DNA of 64,000 nt from contig NW_020312358.1 of the NCBI RefSeq assembly GCF_002999335.1, positions 186,001-250,000 of the forward strand, given 5' to 3'. The notes beneath the pieces are model-generated. The model saw only the letters and a program-made list of their open reading frames with translations. It did not search any database and was not told where the DNA came from. Positions 57,058-64,000 of the stretch are shown here, one piece after another. Made by a program: the position numbers and the translations under genes. This DNA is from Cyclospora cayetanensis. Taxonomy: Eukaryota; Apicomplexa; Conoidasida; Eucoccidiorida; Eimeriidae. Within the stretch, counting starts at the first letter, position 1, and each line of letters opens with the position of its first letter.

Positions 57058-60000
57058 ATGCAGGGGGCGGATGACACTGACAAGTGGCACGATAAGGAGA
57101 ACGTCTCTCATGATTCTTCTTCCAGAGGCTTTCTGGGCTCTAAAGGCACAGAAAAGGGCCCCGCGAGATCGCAAGCTCCGGAGCATCAGCACAAGCCGGG
57201 GAGTTCGCATGCCTCCAGAGGGCCTCTGCAGCTCGTCAGACGTTTGCAGCAATCCTTAAGACGCATATTTGCAGACAAAGAGCCGCAAACAGCGACTCAG
57301 AGGTCTCGGCAGCCGCTCGAGCAGAGGCCGACACAGCAGGAGGGCTCACAAAAGCCCTCTGAGGGAGGCGCCCTAACAACCATCGCTGCTGCCTCTATTC
57401 CTCGGTCTAATGCGCCTCCTACAGATGTCACCTTGAGTCTCTCAGCCCTTGACTCCGATGAGGTGGGCCGTTTAGGAGCAGCACTAGCGACATGGCCCTT
57501 GCAGTCTCCTCCGTCACAGCAGGACTCACTGCCTCCTGTTGCATCTGCAGAGCCGTGGCAGTTTGGAAGTTTATATTACAAGGGAACCCCCCCCTCTTCA
57601 ACGCGAGTCGCTCCTTGGAGACTCTCCAAAGGGGGGGTCCTGGCACCAAGCTCTGCTGACTCGCCTGTGCTGCCGCAGCCTGCTGCAAGGCAGTCTTCCC
57701 GCCTTTCCCTGTCTCACTCTCAGCCGGCAGCCTCGGCGGCAGTCCTCCCGACGCCAGCACGCGTGGCAAAAACGATTGCGGGCGAAGTCTTTTCGCCGCT
57801 CCATCGTAAGAGCTCCTGGTCGTGTTGCTCTTCTAGAGATGCGTATGGAGGGCCTCCGCCGATCCTGCTGCAACCGCAGCAGACGCCTCCTCCACTCACC
57901 CTCCGCGCGCACAGCCAGCCCGACAGAGGGGCAGCTGGCGCGTTGGCAGCGGGGAGCTCCTCTTACAGAACGCTCTCTCAGTGCCGTGAGGAAAGCAGCT
58001 TATCGCAGCAGGCGAGCATGTATGGGTCAGTAGTACACACGCAGAAGCAGAAGCAGCAGCTGCAGCTGCTGCTGCGCTGCAGAAGTCGCGCGCCTCTCTG
58101 TAAGACCTTTGATGGAGGGTCTTGTTCACAAGGCACGGTTTTTTCGTCTCCCTCTACAGCGGTGATGGTGGCAGCAGCAGCAGCATCGGCAGCAGACCGA
58201 CCGCGTATGCGGCGCCGCTCTACAAGCGCGACCGGTTCGCTGCAGTGGCGTTGCACCCCTGTGCAATCCTCCCCTCTTCATGCCGAATGCGCAGCAGCAG
58301 AAGCAGCGGCAACGGAAGAGACGAGTGCTTCCAAGCGGAGACGGGTTGGCGGTCCAGCTGAAAGCGTCTTCGCGAGTCAGGCAACCGCAGGGGGCCTTGC
58401 GCCGGGCATGCAAAACAACGATGCTGAGCTCTTTGTAACTCCGCATTCTTCACCTTTGCGGCCTCATAGAAAGGGTGAAGCAGCGTCCGAGGCAGATGCA
58501 ACACTCACGGACGCCGATGCCAATGGGCTTCCTCCTCCTGCTCAAGGTGCACACGCGCGCGAAGGGTCCAGAGCCGACGAAGAAATGCCGTGCGTTGTTT
58601 GGGAATCCTTGGACGCACAGGCGTGCCCCAGCAGGAGCAGCAGCAGAAGCAGAGGGCTGCCCCTGCCGGCGTTGGCGTTGGCAGTGTCGCCTCTCTGTCT
58701 GCCGCTGCAGCAGTCCAGACGACGCAGATCTTCCTTGGGCCTCGTGTTTCCATTGACGGGCCGCTCGAGTGCGCCGGTGCTGCCCTCTCAGGATCTTCAG
58801 CGGCAGTCGGAAGAATCACCGCGGCAGCAAGCAGCCGAGGCGGCTCCAGAGCTATCTGCACAGCTAGCAGGCGGGTCAAAGGGTGCTTCTGCAGAGGGTA
58901 GCAGGAGCAGCATGGAGAGCAAGGGCTGCGGAGGCAGCACCGACAACTCCCAAGAACGAACCACCGAGTCTGGTTCTAGCTTTGCCGCGAAAGGACCTGA
59001 TAGCGGGAACTCGCCTTGCGGAGAAGGAAGAGTTGCACACACAACTGCTGGAGCGTTTGAAGCTGCCACCTCTACACCGGATCAGGCAGTGCGGGAAGCA
59101 GCAGCAGCAGCCGCTGCTGCTGCTGCTGCTTTCTTGGAGTCGCCATCTCCTGGATCGACCCGCAAGCGGCGCAGGTGCACTCAGGATGTGTGCGCTTCGC
59201 AGACTGCCGCTTCCGCTGGAACGCTCGGGGAAACGACTGCCGAGGCAGCAGCAAGGGCTGCCGCCAGCCAATCGGAACTAACTCCAGCAAAGAGACAACG
59301 CAGACGCAGCTATGCTGGGGGAATTCTCACTGGCGCTGCCGCACGCCGTCTCCTTATGCAGCCAGAAGCGGAGACGGATGAAGTTCTGGCTTCTCTGGGG
59401 GTCCCTGCCTTGTCCATAGAAGAGACCAGGGCCTTGCGGCAGCGGCAGCAGGAGGAGCAGCGGCTGCTGGAGGAGAAACGCGAGAAGGAGAGGCAGCAGC
59501 AGCTGCTAGAGGCAGAAAGGCTGCGCAAGCTCAGGGAGGAGGAAGAGCGCAGACGCAGGGAACAAGAGGCACAACAACGGCTGCTGCAACAGCAACAAGA
59601 GAAACTACAGAAAGAGCGAGAGAAGCTTGAACAAGAGCAGCAGAAGCAGCATCAGCAAGAAAAATTACGGCAAGAGGAAAAGAAATTGCAGCAAGAGCAG
59701 CAGCAGTGCACGAGTGTGGCATCGCAGCAGCCGCTGGATCCAAAGCAGTCTCAGCAGCAGCAACAACCACCACAGAAGCTCTTCACACATGCACCACCAG
59801 TGGGCGCATTCGATTCGACCGTAAAAGCACCAGAACCTGCTGCACCGCGGCCGCTGCTTACCCTCCCCATGGTGCCTACTGCTGGTGCTGCCCCTACTCC
59901 TGCCGCAGGGAATTCTACAACGGAGCCAATGGAAGGAACCGGAATGCCAAAAGCCGGGAGGCCCATACTGCGCATCCTCAGAAAGAAGAATCCCCTGCAG

Positions 60001-60351
60001 CAGCAGCAGCAGCCGCAGCAACCACAGCTGCAGCAACAACAGCAACCACAGCTGCAACTACAGCAGCAACCACAGCTGCAACTACAGCAGCAACAACAGC
60101 AACTTCAGCCGACATCCTCAATGCAGCAAATGCAGCAACGGCAACAGACTGCCCTGCCGCTCCCTGGTACTGGGTGTGGTTTCGGCGGGCCGATGCAGAT
60201 ACAGCAGCCCGAGTGCCTTGCTGGAGGACTCATCCCTGGATTCGGGTCTGCTGCGGCAGCAAAGCCTGTGAATGCTACAGCAGGAAATGTCTTTGCTATG
60301 GGCAGCAGCAAAAGCGGCAGGGGTAGAGGGAGAGGCAGGGGCAGGCGCTAG
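57058..60351 (+). CDS. Large low-complexity protein with NLS-like clusters, charged coiled coil and RG tail
   Basis: A single 3294-nt frame from the first ATG gives 1097 residues (MQGADDTDKWHDKENVSHD). No family is recognised. The first two thirds are Ser/Pro/Ala/Gln-rich with dispersed basic clusters that look like nuclear localisation signals (ASKRRRVGG near 58330, STRKRRR near 59155, AKRQRRRSYAGG near 59290). A polyAla run is encoded near 59095-59135. A strongly charged Glu/Arg/Gln coiled coil spans about 59420-59710 (for example LEEKREKERQQQLLEAERLR). PolyGln follows at about 59995-60130. The C-terminus has sparse FG dipeptides (GCGFGG, IPGFGSA) and ends in a GRGRGRGRGRR tail. A nuclear protein, perhaps FG-nucleoporin-like or RNA-binding, is inferred only from composition. 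The lack of introns contrasts with the neighbours. Confidence 0.75.
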   Translation: MQGADDTDKWHDKENVSHDSSSRGFLGSKGTEKGPARSQAPEHQHKPGSSHASRGPLQLVRRLQQSLRRIFADKEPQTATQRSRQPLEQRPTQQEGSQKPSEGGALTTIAAASIPRSNAPPTDVTLSLSALDSDEVGRLGAALATWPLQSPPSQQDSLPPVASAEPWQFGSLYYKGTPPSSTRVAPWRLSKGGVLAPSSADSPVLPQPAARQSSRLSLSHSQPAASAAVLPTPARVAKTIAGEVFSPLHRKSSWSCCSSRDAYGGPPPILLQPQQTPPPLTLRAHSQPDRGAAGALAAGSSSYRTLSQCREESSLSQQASMYGSVVHTQKQKQQLQLLLRCRSRAPLCKTFDGGSCSQGTVFSSPSTAVMVAAAAASAADRPRMRRRSTSATGSLQWRCTPVQSSPLHAECAAAEAAATEETSASKRRRVGGPAESVFASQATAGGLAPGMQNNDAELFVTPHSSPLRPHRKGEAASEADATLTDADANGLPPPAQGAHAREGSRADEEMPCVVWESLDAQACPSRSSSRSRGLPLPALALAVSPLCLPLQQSRRRRSSLGLVFPLTGRSSAPVLPSQDLQRQSEESPRQQAAEAAPELSAQLAGGSKGASAEGSRSSMESKGCGGSTDNSQERTTESGSSFAAKGPDSGNSPCGEGRVAHTTAGAFEAATSTPDQAVREAAAAAAAAAAAFLESPSPGSTRKRRRCTQDVCASQTAASAGTLGETTAEAAARAAASQSELTPAKRQRRRSYAGGILTGAAARRLLMQPEAETDEVLASLGVPALSIEETRALRQRQQEEQRLLEEKREKERQQQLLEAERLRKLREEEERRRREQEAQQRLLQQQQEKLQKEREKLEQEQQKQHQQEKLRQEEKKLQQEQQQCTSVASQQPLDPKQSQQQQQPPQKLFTHAPPVGAFDSTVKAPEPAAPRPLLTLPMVPTAGAAPTPAAGNSTTEPMEGTGMPKAGRPILRILRKKNPLQQQQQPQQPQLQQQQQPQLQLQQQPQLQLQQQQQQLQPTSSMQQMQQRQQTALPLPGTGCGFGGPMQIQQPECLAGGLIPGFGSAAAAKPVNATAGNVFAMGSSKSGRGRGRGRGRR

Positions 60352-63300
60352 CTGCAAAGGTTGCGTTCGCTGCTGGTACTCCTGAAGCACAGCTGCTCCT
60401 GCGGGCTCTAGCGCTCGGAAGGCCGTCGCAGCGTCTGCTGCTGCAGATATCGTGGGTTGCTGCTGCCACTTCCGAGTTTGTGTTGAATATCTGGGCTGTG
60501 CAAATGTTTCGAGGGTTGAGGTCCCCACTCCCCTCAATATCGTGGGCTCCGCATGCCACGCAGGCAAGGAGTGCTATTTTCGCAAGCTTCATATGGCGTA
60601 TTGAAAAGACTTTCGGGACCGTTGTGAGGGTAGTGGCCTCCTAGAATCAGGGAGGGGCAGGTTTTTGACGTGTACATGATTAACCATTAGTTCGTAGCCA
60701 ATGCCAGATACAAGTTAGAGGAGTCGTATGTTGCTGTACATGTAAACGCGCATGTTTCTTCTCTCTGCCATGCACGATTCGGAAGTGTTTCGTTGTGCCT
60801 CTCAGCTAAATCCTCTGCCTTGCCTGTTGAACTCACGCAACGTGCAGCAGAGCTCGCTAACTGCACATTTTATCACTCCATCATGCAGCATACATCTTGC
60901 TGCTATAAGGCCAGCACGATTCCAAGATCAACCTACATATAGTGATTGAACGTCTCTGTATCCGTCTTTAGTAGTTGGGAACTCATTGGAGACCTCGGTG
61001 ACGCTCTAGTGAGCTTCGGGCTTGGGTAACTGAAAGTGCCACAGAGAATACATCTGTAGCACGCCAAAATTCGGTTAGGCACTTTCTCTTGTACTGGTTA
61101 TGTTAGCTTACAACTGGGAAGCGCCGACCGATAGGTCAGTCTGCTAGTATGTGCTTTTCATTGCTGAGCACTTTTAGGGCCATACGAAGGGACACAACGT
61201 TCTATGCCTCTGCACTGCCTGCTGTTTGCCACTAGCTGCAAATGCGAGGAATTTTCAGGGGGTGCAGCTAGTCGCATCCGAGCTGTCCCTCTCCCTACGT
61301 GTTGAGATTATCACAAATCTAATAAGAAGCTATTGAGTCTTCACGAGAAACTCAATAGCTTCTTATTAGATGTGTATTGTTACGAGTTTAGTGCCTTCTC
61401 ACAAAAATCTTGGCTGTAGCGTTTCGCATGTCCTACTGGTAATGAGACCAATCAGATGCCCATAGTATGCTCAAATTACGAAAATGATCATTCTTTTCCC
61501 TCGCCAGCAAAAACTATATGCTTGTGATGCGCTGCTGAAGAGCGAAAAAATTGTTGATTACGGGGCCGCAGGCGCTCGAATGTATCGTTTTACGGTTGTT
61601 GCAGCTACTTGCTTGTCCAGGTGTCCGAGATTGTGGCGCTTAAAGGCACCTAGTGTCAACATAAGGCTATCCTTGCCATTGTTTGGCGAGATTTTATGTG
61701 TTTCAGTCATCCACGAAGTAGAGCTTCCCTTTGGTTTAATGACGCCAAAGGTTGCAGTGCACGATTATAGTGCTGGTGCACGAAACACCTCCATCAAAAA
61801 ATGATGCATACTGCCTATCGCGGCCCTTTTGAACTGCACTCCTTTGAACTGCATGATGCTTTCCAAATTAAAGGCTTTCCGAGCAAATAGGCTACTGAGC
61901 TACCGGAAGCATTATGCATTCGCAACCGTAAACGTGTTTTGTCATTGTTGCCTGGTCAGTCTACTCGAAACGACTCTCCAGCAGGATTAGGAACCACGTA
62001 CTACCCAAGCCCACGGAATATCATTTGCTGGCAATGTCGACGTCGCTCAACCACCTTTGATTGGTAGAGAAAGAGGGTGCGGACACTCCACATGGAACGC
62101 GACCTGGGTACTGGTTACGCTGAAGGTTGCGACTAAGATGAGGCAGGCAGTTTGTGAAAGAACGGGCTTCGTTGTGGTGGCATTGCGCACGATAAATAAA
62201 ATGATAACTTTTTACAGAGTTAAATTTCATTCCCTCTTGTGGTGTCTGTAAGCAAGTAAAGAAATCTGTAGGAGGGGCCATGCAACGTGCAACCAAGCGG
62301 TTAGTTTAGTGCTCTGACTATACAATGACGATGGCGAGGTGCCTGAGGCCGGGGCACTGGGAAGATGGGGTATCAAGTCATGCTGTACTAATAATAGATT
62401 CTTCAGGGAATCCATATACAAGGGGCTGAGGTTTCTCGTTGTAAATGCAGTTTCCTTATGAAGGAACTTACCAGTATACACAGAACAGGCCAACACCTGC
62501 TTGACTGCCTAGTGAAAAAGCGAGATGATTATTATCTTGCAAATTGCTATTGGGAGCTTTGCGACGCCGCTGATTCTAGCAATAAAGCAAAAGTTTCTTC
62601 GTGAAACCTGTAAGATTGCTGTATCAACCACGTTATTTATTGTTACTCCCTCCATGATCGCATCAAAAGTAGGAACGGTAGAAGCAGTGCCATAAGCTTG
62701 TTGCACCACGGCCTAATCACAGCTAGACGCCGGAGAAATCTCTCTAAAGCACCGCATCAGCGTTGACTACGAAGCAAGAAGCAGGTTTAAAAACGCACCC
62801 AGCCTGGTCCGACGGCTTCGGCTGACCTGCCAACCATAGTGAAGAGTCTGGAACCGTAGGTCACCAGAAGTTTGCCAAACCATCCGTCGTACGGTCGAAT
62901 GGCTTTCCCGCAAGTTAGGGTGCAATAGCATAGGAGCTTGCTTTCACACTAGGAGTGCTGATGGTAAGGGAGGTTTGGTCGGATTCCATAGCAGATGCAC
63001 ACCAAAAAGCAGGGGGATACAAACGGGCCAAATCAGACACGTGGCGAGCATGAAGCTATACACAGTGGACCGTCAGAGGGGTTAGAAGCTGATAGAGGAA
63101 GGGGAAAGGAGACACACGCACCTTGACATAGTTTGGCACAACTTACAAAGCGGGAAAAAGCACTTGAAAATGCACGGCGTAACTTTCGATCTGCAGCAGT
63201 ACAGAAAATGCAGTGGGTGGTCGTGATACTCCCCAAGGTCGCAAAATATGCAGCATTGTTGGTTACACCGTTGGAATAGGGCCCTCAGCCCGAGTGAGCA

Positions 63301-64000
63301 GCAGCCATTAAAACTAAGCATGCCGCCAGAGACAAGTGTTTTGGTATCTTTGACTTGTTGTGCATCTCTTCCCTTCAATATAGTATTCTTTGGCGCCCTG
63401 ACAAGACACTGTAGAGAGGAAAGAATGCTGTTGTTGCTGCTCCGGCTCGTAGCTGGTGCTATCGCTTCCTAGGACTGCATAAACTGATACAATAGTCAGC
63501 CTCAAAAGAACGTTCATGGCCGAAAAGCATAAGCTCACGAGATCGAGGCTGTCAGCAGCACCATGAGACACAGCAGAAAAAGAGTTCACCCAGAAATACG
63601 CTTGTAACTACAACCTTACTACTACTCGCAACCCTTTCGAGACTTCATAGTAAAAAGCTACGTGATCAAGGTTGATTAAAAAGACAAATCCATGAGATTA
63701 TTGCCTAGGGGGAAGACTGCTCCGTGCCAAAAGCCTCAACCTGGCTCAGCGCCTGCCGCTCTTGCCGTTGCACCTTTGTGCACTTCGTGAGACCGGCTTA
63801 GGCGAAGAATGCACTGCTCCTGGCTCTCTACTGCAATTGCTTGCTGAAGCACATCGCAGGTACTGATAGCAAAAGGCGGCTTCTGCAGCAGGCGCTGGGG
63901 TGAAGTTGCACATTCCTTGCTAAAAATTGCCAACATGGTTGCAGTATTCGCAGCCTCATTGTGCGTCACGGGGGGAGTGGTCCACTTTGCGAAAGAATGT
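60352..64000. repeat. Decayed repeat DNA at the right end
   Basis: CAG repeats stop within about 150 bases of the previous gene. An LTR-like motif in plus orientation is at about 61225-61280 and is followed by a strong hairpin (61317-61371). The frame at 61484-61804 contains ELPFGLMTPK, loosely like the RT LPFGL motif. A Cys/His-rich minus-strand frame at 63082-63378 (CCIFCDLGEYHDHPLHFLYC) could be a decayed gag zinc knuckle. Neither is firm. No host gene is recognised to the window end. Confidence 0.45.
61317..61371. other. Perfect 22-bp inverted repeat with 11-nt loop
   Basis: Bases 61317-61338 (starts ATCTAATAAGAAGC) are the exact reverse complement of 61350-61371, with loop 61339-61349. 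It lies about 40 bases downstream of an LTR-like motif, in non-coding DNA. Confidence 0.9.

Noticed and set aside
1..64000. tRNA or rRNA genes.
   Set aside because: A visual search for T-loop (GTTCGAATC-type) and anticodon-arm pairings found no convincing cloverleaf. A covariance-model scan would be decisive.
1..64000. Telomere-like AAACCCT heptamer arrays, which are common in Eimeria repeat-rich segments.
   Set aside because: Only isolated single copies were seen, with no tandem array.

Overview
The window looks like nuclear DNA of an apicomplexan coccidian, most likely an Eimeria species. Three things point there. The genes have many short introns with clear GT..AG borders. CAG/GCA trinucleotide runs pervade exons, introns and spacers, so the same repeat reads as polyGln, polyAla or polySer depending on frame. 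One gene encodes an alveolin, a cytoskeletal protein specific to alveolates. The species call is inference; no database could be searched.

Layout. 345-2456 (-): eIF3h, with its 3' end off the left edge. 2.99-9.1 kb: decayed Ty3/gypsy chromovirus relic I. 10063-14711 (+): alveolin, 8 exons. 15396-20342 (-): PRP38B-type splicing factor, 11 exons, tail-to-tail with the alveolin. 21192-28373 (+): mitochondrial uS5-like protein with a very long N-terminal extension. 29-36 kb: spacer plus relic II (+). 36787-40089 (+): splicing factor ISY1, 7 exons. 40.3-41.6 kb: relic III, inverted relative to II. 43919-46244 (+): R-SNARE YKT6, 4 exons. 47937-52233 (+): Gln-rich coiled-coil protein. 52.9-56.4 kb: relic IV. 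57058-60351 (+): intron-poor 1097-residue low-complexity nuclear-type protein. 60.4-64 kb: further decayed repeat DNA with a strong hairpin.

The window alternates between two textures. The genic blocks are crowded with CAG/CTG repeats and microsatellites. The retroelement-derived blocks almost lack CAG repeats and hold protease, reverse transcriptase, RNase H, integrase and chromodomain fragments broken by stops and frameshifts. Alternation of repeat-rich and repeat-poor segments is known for Eimeria chromosomes, and chromovirus-like elements have been reported from the genus. Here the repeat-poor blocks coincide with chromovirus graveyards.

The recognised genes are housekeeping genes (translation initiation, mRNA splicing twice, mitochondrial translation, membrane fusion, inner membrane complex). 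They do not form a pathway or operon. I did not find a convincing wholly new system. The most unusual items are the inverted chromovirus ends around ISY1, a perfect 54-nt palindrome inside a uS5m intron, a 22-bp hairpin near 61.3 kb, and a YKT6 C-terminus without the expected CAAX box. Exon coordinates were set by hand from splice consensus, reading-frame continuity and family similarity.
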